64,000 nucleotides of DNA from Bacteroidota bacterium (GCA_025362395.1 JANYGK010000115.1:1-64000); one strand, 5' to 3'; positions 35,857-45,611 are shown, counted from the first letter of the stretch. Made by a program: numbers and translations. The notes: a model not told the origin generated them from the letters alone.

Positions 35857-36288
35857 ATGGATACGTTATCTAAAGAGCAAAGGCGTAAAAACATGCAAGC
35901 CGTTAAAAGTAAAGGATCAAAAATTGAAATCTTACTTTCAAAAGCGCTTTGGGCAAAAGGGTACAGGTACAGGAAAAATGACCGATCGGTATATGGCAAG
36001 CCGGACCTTACTTTTAAAAAATTAAAAATTGCGGTGTTTGTGGATAGTGAGTTTTGGCACGGAAAAGATTGGGAAACAAAAAAGTTCGAGCACAAAAGTA
36101 ATCAGGAATTCTGGCTGGCCAAAATTGGCCGAAACATGGAAAGAGACAAGGAAGTGAACGCTTTTTTGTTAAAAGATAATTGGAAAGTTTTACGGTTTTG
36201 GGGTAAAGAGATAGAGAAAAATGTGCAATCTTGTACCGATAAAATTGAACTCGTCATACATGAAGCCAAAGCAAAAAATATCCATTGA
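35857..36288 (+). CDS. vsr: Very short patch repair (Vsr) endonuclease
   Basis: 143 residues. Nicks DNA 5' of T in T:G mismatches formed by deamination of 5-methylcytosine. The Vsr pattern is clear: LSKEQRRKNMQAVKSKGSKIE at the start, VYGKPDLTF with the catalytic Asp, FWHGKDW with the His, and EFWLAKIGRNMERDKE. It lacks the zinc-binding Cys residues of E. coli Vsr (the segment GCFWHHHHC is SEFWHGKDW here), so it is a zinc-less variant. The 3' end overlaps the cytosine methyltransferase start by 29 bases. Confidence 0.92.
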   Translation: MDTLSKEQRRKNMQAVKSKGSKIEILLSKALWAKGYRYRKNDRSVYGKPDLTFKKLKIAVFVDSEFWHGKDWETKKFEHKSNQEFWLAKIGRNMERDKEVNAFLLKDNWKVLRFWGKEIEKNVQSCTDKIELVIHEAKAKNIH

Positions 36289-37531
36289 AGATTTGGATGA
36301 CAAAAAGTTCAATAGTTCATCAAACATACGGCACGATAATAAAAAGGCCGTTATTACACATTACCTGCACAATTCAGGCGGAGATTCTAAATTATATAAA
36401 AAAGATGCGGAAACTTTTATAAAAGAATTATCTGCTCACAAATTTCCAAAAGAAAAAATTAACGAAACTAAAGAAGAGGTCTTTAAGCAATTATTTCAAG
36501 AAGCATCGAATGTATCTTTCCCTGCTCCCGAAAACTATACTTTTAAATTTATTGACCTGTTTGCAGGCATTGGCGGCTTTAGAATGGCTATGCAAAGCCT
36601 AGGCGGGAAGTGCGTATTTACCAGCGAGTGGGATAAGCAGGCACAAAAAACATACAGAACAAATTACGGTGAAGTACCTTTTGGGGATATTACAAAAGAA
36701 GAAACTAAAAAATATATTCCCAATGGCTTTGATGTGCTTTGTGCCGGTTTTCCCTGCCAGGCATTTTCAATTGCCGGCAAACGGGGTGGTTTTGAAGACA
36801 TAAGAGGAACCTTGTTTTTTGATGTAGCAGAGATCATTAAACGGAAAAAACCTAAAGCTATTTTCCTGGAAAATGTAAAAGGATTAAGAAACCATGATAA
36901 AGGCAAGACGCTGGAAACTATACTAAACGTGTTACGTAACGATTTAGGCTATTTTGTCCCGGAGCCGAAAGTGGTGAATGCAAAGAATTTTGGCGTACCG
37001 CAAAACCGTGAGCGTATTTACATTGTCGGTTTCAGAAAAGATCAAAAAGTAACTGAGTTTGAATACCCTAAACCTAACGGTAAGCAGGTTACCTTTGCCA
37101 AAGTAAAAGAAAAAAAAGTAGTGCCTACCCGTTATTATTTATCTACACAATACCTGCAAACGTTATACGATCATAAAGCAAGGCATGCCGGCAAAGGAAA
37201 CGGTTTTGGTTTTGAAATTATACCTGACACGGGCATTGCCAATGCTGTGGTTTGCGGTGGTATGGGGCGTGAGCGTAACCTGGTATTAGATCACAGAATT
37301 AAAGATTTTACTCCGGAAACAAAAATTAAAGGGGTAGTTAACCGGGAAGGTATTCGTAAAATGACACCGCGCGAATGGGCACGGCTGCAAGGCTTCCCCG
37401 ACCAATACATTATACCCGTAGCGGATGCATCGGCATACAAGCAATTTGGGAATTCGGTAGCTGTACCTGCCATTAGGGCAACTGCTGTTAAGCTTTTGGA
37501 AGCCGCCGGCATTAAACATACAATCAGTTGA
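36260..37531 (+). CDS. DNA (cytosine-5) methyltransferase
   Basis: 423 residues, starting at ATG 36260 inside vsr. Motif I IDLFAGIGGFRMAMQSLGG, motif IV GFPCQAFSIAGKRGGF (catalytic Cys), motif VI FLENVKGL, motif VIII QNRERIYIVGF, motif X KQFGNSVAVPAI. The first 85 residues form an unusual charged N-terminal extension. The target sequence cannot be read. No restriction endonuclease gene is next to it, so this is an orphan methyltransferase with Vsr or a remnant of an R-M system. Confidence 0.95.
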   Translation: MKPKQKISIEDLDDKKFNSSSNIRHDNKKAVITHYLHNSGGDSKLYKKDAETFIKELSAHKFPKEKINETKEEVFKQLFQEASNVSFPAPENYTFKFIDLFAGIGGFRMAMQSLGGKCVFTSEWDKQAQKTYRTNYGEVPFGDITKEETKKYIPNGFDVLCAGFPCQAFSIAGKRGGFEDIRGTLFFDVAEIIKRKKPKAIFLENVKGLRNHDKGKTLETILNVLRNDLGYFVPEPKVVNAKNFGVPQNRERIYIVGFRKDQKVTEFEYPKPNGKQVTFAKVKEKKVVPTRYYLSTQYLQTLYDHKARHAGKGNGFGFEIIPDTGIANAVVCGGMGRERNLVLDHRIKDFTPETKIKGVVNREGIRKMTPREWARLQGFPDQYIIPVADASAYKQFGNSVAVPAIRATAVKLLEAAGIKHTIS

Positions 37532-37537
37532 TAGGTA

Positions 37538-38017
37538 ATGAAACAAAGCGCGGGTATTTTATTATATCAAATTCACAAAAAAAGTTTGCAGGTTTTGTTA
37601 GTGCACCCCGGCGGACCTTTTTGGGCAAAGAAAGATGGAGGTGCCTGGACTATTCCCAAAGGTGAATTCGAAGAAAATGAAGAACCTTTAACCGCTGCTA
37701 AAAGGGAATTTGAAGAAGAAACAGGACAGACCATTAACGGTAGTTTTATACCTTTAAAATCATTGAAACAAAAAAGCGGTAAGCTCATCCACGCTTGGGC
37801 CGCAGAAGGCATTATGGATGTAACACACTTAAAGAGTAATACCTTTGAAATGCCTTGGCCGCCTAAATCGGGGAAAATACAGTCATTTCCTGAAGTTGAT
37901 AAAGCACAATGGTTTAACACGGAAGAAGCACATAAAAAAATAATACCCGGGCAAGCCGGTTTTATAACTGAACTGGAAATTATATTGACACAAAAAGGGT
38001 TGACCATCAAAAAATAA
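37538..38017 (+). CDS. NUDIX hydrolase
   Basis: 159 residues with a Nudix box GEFEENEEPLTAAKREFEEETGQ (consensus Gx5Ex7REUxEExGU fits) and the family start SAGILLYQI. The middle stretch HAWAAEGIMDV and WPPKSGK are typical of small bacterial NUDIX proteins with nucleoside polyphosphate substrates, but the substrate is not known. It starts 6 bases after the methyltransferase and is likely in its transcript. Confidence 0.9.
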   Translation: MKQSAGILLYQIHKKSLQVLLVHPGGPFWAKKDGGAWTIPKGEFEENEEPLTAAKREFEEETGQTINGSFIPLKSLKQKSGKLIHAWAAEGIMDVTHLKSNTFEMPWPPKSGKIQSFPEVDKAQWFNTEEAHKKIIPGQAGFITELEIILTQKGLTIKK

Positions 38018-38026
38018 AAATTGAAT

Positions 38027-38500
38027 ATGAAACATAAAATTATAACAGGCATCATTAGTGTATTTATAATCGCATTGGTAAGCTTAATTATTTCCTGTAA
38101 AAAGAAAAAAGCAAAAGACCAGGCGAAGACAGACAATGATATTATTACTAAATACATTGCTGATAATAAGCTTAATGCACAATCTACAAGTGACGGCCTA
38201 TACTACGTTATAACAACACAGGGCACAGGCGCACAGCCCAACGCAAGTTCAAACGTTACAGTTAATTATAAGGGGTATTTAACCAACGGCACTGTGTTTG
38301 ACCAAAGCGCTTCTACAGGTCTTTCGTTCGGCTTAACATCTGTTATTAAAGGATGGCAGGAAGGCATTCCTCTTTTTAAAAAAGGCGGTAAAGGCATATT
38401 ATTAATTCCTTCAGCGTTAGGCTATGGTGATCAGGCATCGGGCAGCATTCCTGCTAACTCCGTTTTAATTTTTGATATTACATTAATTAATGTGCAGTAA
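38027..38500 (+). CDS. FKBP-type peptidyl-prolyl isomerase lipoprotein
   Basis: 157 residues. Lipoprotein signal with lipobox LIISC at about residue 24, a Lys-rich linker, then an FKBP domain (VTVNYKGYLTNGTVFDQS, VIKGWQEGIPLFKKGGK, IPSALGYG, SVLIFDITLI). ATG at 38027 is favoured over the TTG at 38021. It acts in the periplasm on protein folding. Ends at a strong bidirectional terminator. Confidence 0.92.
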   Translation: MKHKIITGIISVFIIALVSLIISCKKKKAKDQAKTDNDIITKYIADNKLNAQSTSDGLYYVITTQGTGAQPNASSNVTVNYKGYLTNGTVFDQSASTGLSFGLTSVIKGWQEGIPLFKKGGKGILLIPSALGYGDQASGSIPANSVLIFDITLINVQ

Positions 38501-38524
38501 TAAACTAATTTTAATACATAAAAT

Positions 38525-38557
38525 AAAACCCCCAACAAATGGTTCGTTGGGGGTTTT
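38525..38557. terminator. Bidirectional terminator
   Basis: A perfect 12-pair stem of AAAACCCCCAAC with GTTGGGGGTTTT around a 9-base loop lies between convergent genes (FKBP and the T9SS type A protein). Confidence 0.9.
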
Positions 38558-38575
38558 AAATGAGAGGTGCTTCTC

Positions 38576-40201
38576 CTATTCTATTATCAACTTCTTGCTC
38601 GTTTGCACCTGCCCCGTTGTTATAGTTAAAATATATACACCTTTTGCTATAGTATTTAAATTAAGCTGCTGTGTAAGACTGTTTAATTTTTCATCCGCTA
38701 CTTTTTCACCTAATATATTGTAAAGTGCAATAGTTGAGCCAACCAACGCTTGCTCCGTTACGCTAACCGTTAAATAATCGTTTGCCGGGTTAGGATAAAC
38801 GCTCATTTCAAACGTTTTATTTTCCGCATTTTTTATACCTGTTACGTATTGTGTGCCGAATTTTAGAGTCACAACATCTATGGCGTCGGCACCGCTGCCT
38901 CTTGTTTCCGAAACACCTGCCATAATAATATTCCGGTTATTATCCAATACTATTTGATAAGGCCTGTCTCCTCCGCTTGAACGAAGTGGATTGCTGAAAG
39001 TCGAATTCCATAGTACTGCACCGATGGGTGATAAAATTAAAGCGCTTATATCTCCGCCGTTTACACCGTCAAAATAACCGGAGATGTATATATTGCCCAT
39101 TGTATCTACTATCGCGTCTGTAAAGTTATCGCTGCTTCTATTATTAAAACTGATATTCCATACAGAAGTTCCCGTTATATTATTTAATTTAAACGCTACC
39201 AGATCACCCTGGTTGGCAGTAGATACACCGGCATCCCCGGTTACAATCACATTATTATGCTTATCTACTATTACTTTTTTTGTATTGTAACGGTTTAAAT
39301 CGTGAGCTGTATAGGTATTAGTCCATAAAATAGTACCACTCGGGCTATACTTCACTGTCTGCCAATCGGCTACCGAACCTGTTACGTAACAATTACCTGT
39401 AACATCAGTAGCAACGCCCAATCCGCGCTCATCATCGCTGCTTGCACCGCGTGCCATGCGTTGTACCCATTGACTTGCTCCCGTATTATCAATTTTTATA
39501 GTGATCATATCGCGGGCACTTGATCCGTAACTTGAACCCGTAATAAAAGTATTATTGCTGATGTCACTAGCCACGGCCAAGGCCCTGTCTTCCCCATTGG
39601 TAGAGCTGTTATTGTATGTATACGACCAAAGAAAAGTTCCGGCAGTAGACCATTTTGCTACACCTACATCATCGCTGTTGGTCCCAAAGTAATTAGCTAC
39701 TCCTGCCACTACTATATTGCCTGCATTATCAAAGGCGGCAGACGTTGGATAATCTTTGGTATGCTGGCCCCCGTCCCAATATTTTACCCATAGCTGGTTG
39801 CCGGCGTTATCGTATTTCATAACCATAAAATCTTCCGCATTCACATGGTCATGTTTCCCGTAACCGCACACGTAACTGTTGCCTGCTTTATCCACTAATA
39901 CAGACACCACATAAGTGCCGTTATAGCCTGAGCTCGCATCATTGTTATCGTATGTCTTAATCCACTGTTGAACACCGGTACTGTTGTATTTTATCAGCAT
40001 AGCCTTATTGGAATTATTTACCGTATCTGCCATAGAGGCGCCTGTATATACATTTCCCAAACTATCTGTTCCTACTGAAACTTCGGTTACATCGTAATTG
40101 GCATAATTAGAAGGGCCTGAGTATTTAACCCATGCAGGGGCCTGCGCTGCACCGTATAAAGAGGATGCAAGCAGCGTAATGGTTGTAAAGATTTTTTTCA
40201 T
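38576..40201 (-). CDS. Secreted SBBP-repeat protein with T9SS type A sorting domain
   Basis: 541 residues. Signal peptide ending near GAAQA, then seven to eight repeats of about 55 residues with the pattern DxxGNxYxxG and (Q/L)WxxxY, a propeller-like SBBP arrangement from about residue 40 to 440. The C-terminus is a T9SS type A domain (MSVYPNPANDYLTV, YNILGEKV, GVYILTITT, KKLIIE). It is exported to the surface or medium. No enzymatic residues are seen. Confidence 0.87.
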   Translation of the reverse strand: MKKIFTTITLLASSLYGAAQAPAWVKYSGPSNYANYDVTEVSVGTDSLGNVYTGASMADTVNNSNKAMLIKYNSTGVQQWIKTYDNNDASSGYNGTYVVSVLVDKAGNSYVCGYGKHDHVNAEDFMVMKYDNAGNQLWVKYWDGGQHTKDYPTSAAFDNAGNIVVAGVANYFGTNSDDVGVAKWSTAGTFLWSYTYNNSSTNGEDRALAVASDISNNTFITGSSYGSSARDMITIKIDNTGASQWVQRMARGASSDDERGLGVATDVTGNCYVTGSVADWQTVKYSPSGTILWTNTYTAHDLNRYNTKKVIVDKHNNVIVTGDAGVSTANQGDLVAFKLNNITGTSVWNISFNNRSSDNFTDAIVDTMGNIYISGYFDGVNGGDISALILSPIGAVLWNSTFSNPLRSSGGDRPYQIVLDNNRNIIMAGVSETRGSGADAIDVVTLKFGTQYVTGIKNAENKTFEMSVYPNPANDYLTVSVTEQALVGSTIALYNILGEKVADEKLNSLTQQLNLNTIAKGVYILTITTGQVQTSKKLIIE

Positions 40202-40260
40202 GATGCGTATTTTAATTTATTATTCTTTTAGTATTTATAAAATCATTCATAAACTCTCTA

Positions 40261-40268
40261 CAAAGGTA
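40261..40268 (-). promoter_or_regulatory. -7 promoter box of the T9SS type A gene
   Basis: On the minus strand TACCTTTG matches TAnnTTTG, about 60 bases before the ATG. No -33 TTG was seen. Confidence 0.42.
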
Positions 40269-40401
40269 TTTTGCCACCTCTTTTATATTATCCCCTAAAA
40301 GGGGGAATTTAATCTGCGCAACAATTCTTCATTTTTGTATAAACAAATGCAGAAATTGATTTGTCAATAAATTATATTTACAGATAAACTCATTTTGTAT
40401 A

Positions 40402-42375
40402 ATGAAACGGTTACTTTTTTTACTGATAACTTTGCTTCTAACAATTGCTTCCTATAGCCAATTACCAAGCCCGAAAGGGCGTGAAAAAATTATGATCCTT
40501 CTATCAAAAATGAAAGAAGATTCGAATAAGGTCCTGGCCTACATGAGATACGGCTGGTGGTGGGAAACCTACAGCATGGATAGTGCCGCTGCCTGTTATA
40601 TTAAAATGCATGAGCTGTCTCAAAAAATAGATTACCTCAACGGAGATTTAAAATACTATGCAAACTATACCTATATATTAAACCAACAGGGAAACTATGC
40701 AAAAAGCTTAAAGTTAAACCTGGAAAGTTTGGAGCTTGCTAAAAAGAAAGGAACAAAAGAACAGGTGGCCATTTGTTTATTTAACACCGGTTCCAGCTAC
40801 AATAACATGGCTAAATATAATGAAGCTGTTTCCTGTTATTTACAAGCTGTAAAAGTGTTTGAAGAATTAAACCTGAATAAAAATCTTGCTGTTGCTTACG
40901 ATAATATAGGAGGTGTGTTTTCAAATATAGGGCAGCCCGACAAAGGATTTAAATACCATACAAAAGCGTTTGAAAAAGCACAACAAATTGGAGATAGTGC
41001 CGAGATAGCCACTGCCGGACTGAATGCGGGAATGCAATTAAATAAATTGAACCGGTTAAAAGAAGCAGAAAAGTATATTAATATTGCATTGGATGTAGCC
41101 CAAAAAATTAAAAGTACCTATCTTGAAATCAATGCGAACATAACGCTTGCTGAAATTTATGTAAAACAAAATAGGACGGACAAAAGTATTGACTATGCAT
41201 TACGGGCGTTTAAGAGTGCTACTGCTATCGACTCGAAATACAGTGAAATGGAAGCGCTTAAAATTTTGGCGCGCTGTTATTATCTAAAAAAAGATTTTCC
41301 TTCAACTATTAAGTATGGCGAAAAGGCCATTTCCTTTGGCAGGAAAAATGGTATTACGGCTGATCTGGCGGGCATTTACAAAGTAGTGTCTTCAGCTTAC
41401 GCTGAAACAAATAACTATAAGGCGGGTTACGAAAACTTAATGGTTTCTAAAAATTTGCAGGATGTAGCCAACGAAAAAGAAGTGACCAAAGAAATTGAGC
41501 AATTAGAAATCAATTACCAAACCACAAAAAAGGAAAATCAGATCTTAGAATTACAACAAGTTAAAAAACAACAGCAACTCCTCATTTGGGGCTTAACGGC
41601 AGGCATCAGCGTTATTTTATTGATCAGTTCATTGATCTATAAAAATTACCGGCAAAAAAGAAAGCTAATGCTCTCGGATGTAACACTACAGCAACAAAAA
41701 ATAAATGAGCTCGAAACTGAAAAACGGTTATTGGCTACACGCTCCGTTTTGCAGGGGCAAGAAGAGGAACGGACACGACTTGCTAAAGACTTACATGATG
41801 GATTAGGAAGTATTTTATCGGGCGCAAAATATTCTTTCAGTCATGTAAAAAGTACCTTAACTATTTCACCTGAAAATTCTTTGGCCTTCGACCGCAGCAT
41901 TGCTTTATTGGATACATCTATACAGGAACTGCGTCGCATTGCACATAACATGATGCCCGAAGCCTTGGTGCGCTTTGGTTTAGACACTGCTTTAAAAGAT
42001 TTTTGCGAGAGCATAGATCAAAGCCACGCCTTGCAGGTTACCTACCAATCTTTTGAATTAAATGATGATACAATTCCGCAAAGTAAAACCTCTTCTATTT
42101 ACCGTATTATACAGGAATTGGTAAATAATATTTTAAAGCACGCACATGCGCAAACCGCTTTAGTACAGCTTATAAAAAAGGAAGATGTATTAAGCATCAC
42201 CGTTGAGGATGACGGCCAAGGCTTTAACCCGGACATTTTAAAAAATAATACAGGCATCGGGTACCTTAATTTAAAAAAGAGAGTAGCTTATATTAACGGC
42301 AAAATGGATGTACAAACCGCTCTTGGTAAAGGCACTTCCATAAACATTGAAATACCAAACATAACGCATGATTAA
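40402..42375 (+). CDS. TPR sensor histidine kinase (HisKA_3 type)
   Basis: 657 residues. Signal peptide (ending near ASYSQ), TPR repeats about 30-370 outside the cytoplasm, one membrane segment at about 395-415 (LLIWGLTAGISVILLISSLIY), a coiled coil, then HisKA_3 with the phosphoacceptor in LAKDLHDGLGSI and an HATPase with IIQELVNNILKHA and DDGQGFN. TPR-containing periplasmic sensors are typical of Bacteroidota. Overlaps the NarL-type regulator by 8 bases, so the pair is translationally coupled. Confidence 0.93.
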   Translation: MKRLLFLLITLLLTIASYSQLPSPKGREKIMILLSKMKEDSNKVLAYMRYGWWWETYSMDSAAACYIKMHELSQKIDYLNGDLKYYANYTYILNQQGNYAKSLKLNLESLELAKKKGTKEQVAICLFNTGSSYNNMAKYNEAVSCYLQAVKVFEELNLNKNLAVAYDNIGGVFSNIGQPDKGFKYHTKAFEKAQQIGDSAEIATAGLNAGMQLNKLNRLKEAEKYINIALDVAQKIKSTYLEINANITLAEIYVKQNRTDKSIDYALRAFKSATAIDSKYSEMEALKILARCYYLKKDFPSTIKYGEKAISFGRKNGITADLAGIYKVVSSAYAETNNYKAGYENLMVSKNLQDVANEKEVTKEIEQLEINYQTTKKENQILELQQVKKQQQLLIWGLTAGISVILLISSLIYKNYRQKRKLMLSDVTLQQQKINELETEKRLLATRSVLQGQEEERTRLAKDLHDGLGSILSGAKYSFSHVKSTLTISPENSLAFDRSIALLDTSIQELRRIAHNMMPEALVRFGLDTALKDFCESIDQSHALQVTYQSFELNDDTIPQSKTSSIYRIIQELVNNILKHAHAQTALVQLIKKEDVLSITVEDDGQGFNPDILKNNTGIGYLNLKKRVAYINGKMDVQTALGKGTSINIEIPNITHD

Positions 42376-42985
42376 AGTATTTATTATAGACGACCACCAA
42401 CTCATTATTGAGGGCATTCACTCGTTATTGGAAACTGAAAAAGATATTGAGTGGGCAGGAAGTGCAAAAATGCCGGATGAATTATTAGCGTTTTTAAAAA
42501 CAGGATCTCCCGATGTGATCCTTATGGACATTAACCTTCCGCAAAAAAGCGGGCTTGATTTGTGTAAAGAAATAAAACAGAAATATCCTGCCATACATAT
42601 CATCGGGCTAAGTACATCGGAACAGGCCAGTATTATTCGTAAAATGATAGAGAACGGCGCTTCCGGTTATTTACTGAAAGACGCCTCTAAAAAAGAAATT
42701 ATTGAAGCCATACATACGGTCGTAAAAGGAAAAACGTATGTAAATTTTTCAGTATCGCAGGCCCTGAAAAATAAAACAACCGATGAAGCCATTCCTATGT
42801 TGACACGTAGAGAGAAGGAGGTACTTGACTTGATAGCCGAAGGATTTACCAATCAGGAAATTGCCGATAAATTATTTTTGGATGTTACCACCATTAATTC
42901 GCATCGTAAAAATATGCTGACTAAATATAACGTAAAAAATACGGCGGCTTTAGTAAAGCTTGCCTTAAATAATAACCTAATCTAA
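42368..42985 (+). CDS. NarL/FixJ-type response regulator
   Basis: 205 residues. Receiver domain with Asp in VILMDINLPQKSG (about residue 57), and a C-terminal LuxR-type HTH (LTRREKEVLDLIAEGFTNQEIADKLFL). Cognate regulator of the kinase upstream. The stop overlaps the end of the convergent gene by 4 bases. Confidence 0.94.
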   Translation: MIKVFIIDDHQLIIEGIHSLLETEKDIEWAGSAKMPDELLAFLKTGSPDVILMDINLPQKSGLDLCKEIKQKYPAIHIIGLSTSEQASIIRKMIENGASGYLLKDASKKEIIEAIHTVVKGKTYVNFSVSQALKNKTTDEAIPMLTRREKEVLDLIAEGFTNQEIADKLFLDVTTINSHRKNMLTKYNVKNTAALVKLALNNNLI

Positions 42986-44400
42986 ATAAATTTACACTTC
43001 CTGCTGGCAAAGGCGCACATGCGCAGTAAAATTAAGCCGTGCTTAAAGCGGGAAATGTTTGTACTTCCGTAAGTACGTTCCCTGTAACGGATTGGAACCT
43101 CAACAATTTTTAAGTTCAATTTATGAGCGCCGAATAACAAATCGAAGTCTCCGAAAGGATCAAACTCACCAAAGTATTTCCGGTTCTTTGTCAGCTTAAT
43201 GTAGTCTTCCCTGAACATCACTTTAGTTCCGCAAAGCGTGTCTTTAAAGCGTTGCTCAAGCAACCAGGTAAACGCCCAACTGAAAAAATGATTTCCCAGA
43301 TAATTTAAAAAGCGCATTGCTTCTTTATCCATAGGGTATACAAGGCGTGTGCCATTTATAAAATCACCTTTACTGCCGGCAATAGCGTCATAAAATTTAG
43401 GAATATCTTCCGGCGGAACGGTTAAATCAGCATCAAGGATCATTAAAATATCCCCCGTTGCAATTTTATAACCTTCACGTACCGCATCTGCTTTCCCCTT
43501 GCCTTTCTGCTGACCTATTTTAATGTCGTGCGTAGCAGCATATTTTTTTTGAATTTCCTGAATTTTTAACCAGGTATCATCCGTGCTGTTTCCTTCAATA
43601 AAAATAATCTCCACGTGCTTTCCGAATTTCGGTAAACGAGTAATCGCATTTTCAATATTACCGCTCTCATTACGCGCAGGTATAACAACCGTAGTAGAAT
43701 ATTTTGTTTTGTAATCTTCCTCTTTACTGGATGGTAAAGGTTTTGCAAAGGAATATGTGTTTAAGCTGAAGAACCTGAAAAAAGGAAATTTAGCTAAGAA
43801 TAAATTAAAAAATTCGGAGACTAACGGAATATAAAACGGAAAAATAAAACGCTTACTGTTCCTGTAAACATCAAAGCCTGAAATAAACAATAAATTGTTC
43901 ACGTCTTTCGCATTCAACCAATTTTGTACCGGTGTTTTTGTTTTTAGTCCAATAACCTCTGCAAACTTTAAAGCCGGTTCCCACAACGAATTATAATATT
44001 GGACAATGATTTTTGTATTGGCGTGTGATACTTTTTTAGCTTGTTCAAATACTACCTGTATATCATCTACAAAACCTATTAAATTGCTGATTACAATAAA
44101 ATCGTATGTTCCCGGAAGTGCAATATTATTGGCATCCATTACAAGGAACTCAATATTTTTATCTTTGTGTTTTTCTTTTGCCCATGTAATTTGTTCTTCG
44201 CTAAAATCGATCCCTGTCTTTTTGCTCCCTGCAATTCCTGCCAGCAAATCACCGCTGCCACAGCCTATTTCAAGCACAGAGCTATCCTCATGCGAAAAAT
44301 AATTACAATAATCGGTAATTTCCTTCCAATAGTAATTACTGATTCCGCGACCTTTTCGTTTAGCCGCCAGCTGATTAAAATATGCTTTGATGTTTTGCAA
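42982..44400 (-). CDS. SAM methyltransferase fused to a family 2 glycosyltransferase
   Basis: 472 residues. Residues 1-150 are a class I methyltransferase (VLEIGCGSGDLLAGIAG, FIVISNLIGFV), and 235-460 a GT2 domain of the dolichyl-phosphate mannosyltransferase type (VVIPARNESGNIENAI, ILDADLTVPPEDI, GTKVMFRED). The linker has a hydrophobic patch near 180-205. Start is TTG at 44400; a TAA codon lies 18 bases upstream in the same frame and no ATG fits. Such fusions build lipid-linked or cell-surface sugars. The acceptor is unknown. Confidence 0.85.
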   Translation of the reverse strand: MQNIKAYFNQLAAKRKGRGISNYYWKEITDYCNYFSHEDSSVLEIGCGSGDLLAGIAGSKKTGIDFSEEQITWAKEKHKDKNIEFLVMDANNIALPGTYDFIVISNLIGFVDDIQVVFEQAKKVSHANTKIIVQYYNSLWEPALKFAEVIGLKTKTPVQNWLNAKDVNNLLFISGFDVYRNSKRFIFPFYIPLVSEFFNLFLAKFPFFRFFSLNTYSFAKPLPSSKEEDYKTKYSTTVVIPARNESGNIENAITRLPKFGKHVEIIFIEGNSTDDTWLKIQEIQKKYAATHDIKIGQQKGKGKADAVREGYKIATGDILMILDADLTVPPEDIPKFYDAIAGSKGDFINGTRLVYPMDKEAMRFLNYLGNHFFSWAFTWLLEQRFKDTLCGTKVMFREDYIKLTKNRKYFGEFDPFGDFDLLFGAHKLNLKIVEVPIRYRERTYGSTNISRFKHGLILLRMCAFASRKCKFI

Positions 44401-44484
44401 AAATGTAATTTTTTAGAGGTGTAAAGATATTAATTTAAACAGTATGGCAAAGTGCAATAAAAGCCGCTGTTATTAAACAATTCT

Positions 44485-45108
44485 TTATTTCAATACCCAC
44501 TTCAGCTCATTCATAATCATAGCCGTAGCGCCCCACAGCACTTTCTCCTTAATGTCAAAATAAGGCGTATTAAACGTTACGCCGGGCATTGGCTCAACGG
44601 TTGTTTGCTTAACTGTTTCAGGCAATATCAACTCTGCTAAAGGCCATTCTATCAATTGCTCTACCTCACGTTCACTGAGCGTAAAGTTTGGGCGTTTTTT
44701 TAAATAGCCTACAAAAGGATGAACCACAAATTTACTTACCGGGATAAATACGGGCGTTAATGGGCCTAGGATTATAGGTGTTTCATCACTTCCGGTTTCT
44801 TCAAAAAATTCCCGTAAAGCCGTTGCTTCTAAATTAGCGTCGCTTTGCTCTGCTTTCCCACCGGGTAATGCTATTTGTCCGCTGTGGAAACCATCGTAAG
44901 CCACCCGTTCAATCAATAACAAAACAGGTTCATTCAATTCGTTAGGGTAAGTTGCTATTAATACAGCGCTTTGCCTGTAACTTTTTGCATCAGGCATATC
45001 ATGCAACACTTTCTCCCTCTTTAAATGCGCCATTTCAAATTGTGCATCAATCCCCGGAAGCGGAAGCTGTAATTTTATTTTTAAATTAATAATAAATTCC
45101 TCAAACAT
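44485..45108 (-). CDS. CoA pyrophosphatase (NUDIX)
   Basis: 207 residues. The NUDIX box GGKAEQSDANLEATALREFFEETGS and the UPF0035-type upstream phrase FHSGQIALPGGK are characteristic of CoA pyrophosphatases (NudL/PCD1), which split CoA to phosphopantetheine and 3',5'-ADP. The substrate is by family. Divergent from the SRPBCC gene. Confidence 0.9.
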   Translation of the reverse strand: MFEEFIINLKIKLQLPLPGIDAQFEMAHLKREKVLHDMPDAKSYRQSAVLIATYPNELNEPVLLLIERVAYDGFHSGQIALPGGKAEQSDANLEATALREFFEETGSDETPIILGPLTPVFIPVSKFVVHPFVGYLKKRPNFTLSEREVEQLIEWPLAELILPETVKQTTVEPMPGVTFNTPYFDIKEKVLWGATAMIMNELKWVLK

Positions 45109-45146
45109 TGCTTTCAGTTAATTGTCTTACCGTAAAGATATACTAT

Positions 45147-45611
45147 ATGCAATTCTATTCTATTAAAAGCAAGCAACATTTACCCATTTCTTTAGAGAAA
45201 GCCTGGGCGTTTTTTTCATCACCGAATAATCTGCAAAAGATTACTCCTTCCGATATGAATTTTAATATCACGTCCGATAAAAAAGACGGAGAATTGATGT
45301 ACCCCGGGCAAATTATCAGCTATACGCTAACCCCTGTATTAGGCATTCGCGTAAAGTGGATGACAGAAATTACACATGTTAAAGAAGGGCATTATTTTGT
45401 GGATGAACAACGCTTCGGGCCTTACAAATTATGGCATCATAAACACACCTTTGTTGTAACGCCCAACGGTGTTGATATGTATGATGATGTAAATTATGTG
45501 ATACCGTTTGGGTTTTTTGGCACTGTTGCACATAAATTATTTATAAGAAAACGTATTGAAGAGATTTTTACGCACAGAACAAAGGTAGTTGAAGAGTTAT
45601 TTGGTAAATAA
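45147..45611 (+). CDS. SRPBCC family protein
   Basis: 154 residues starting at ATG 45147 (an in-frame ATG at 45108 would overlap the divergent gene). It has the START-like phrases WAFFSSPNNLQKITPSDMNF, ITHVKEGHYFVDEQRFGPYKLWHHKHTF and VIPFGFFGTVAHKLF, as in proteins once called cell-division inhibitors related to SulA (not the true SulA). Probably binds a small lipid or hydrophobic ligand; no function is assigned. Confidence 0.85.
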   Translation: MQFYSIKSKQHLPISLEKAWAFFSSPNNLQKITPSDMNFNITSDKKDGELMYPGQIISYTLTPVLGIRVKWMTEITHVKEGHYFVDEQRFGPYKLWHHKHTFVVTPNGVDMYDDVNYVIPFGFFGTVAHKLFIRKRIEEIFTHRTKVVEELFGK

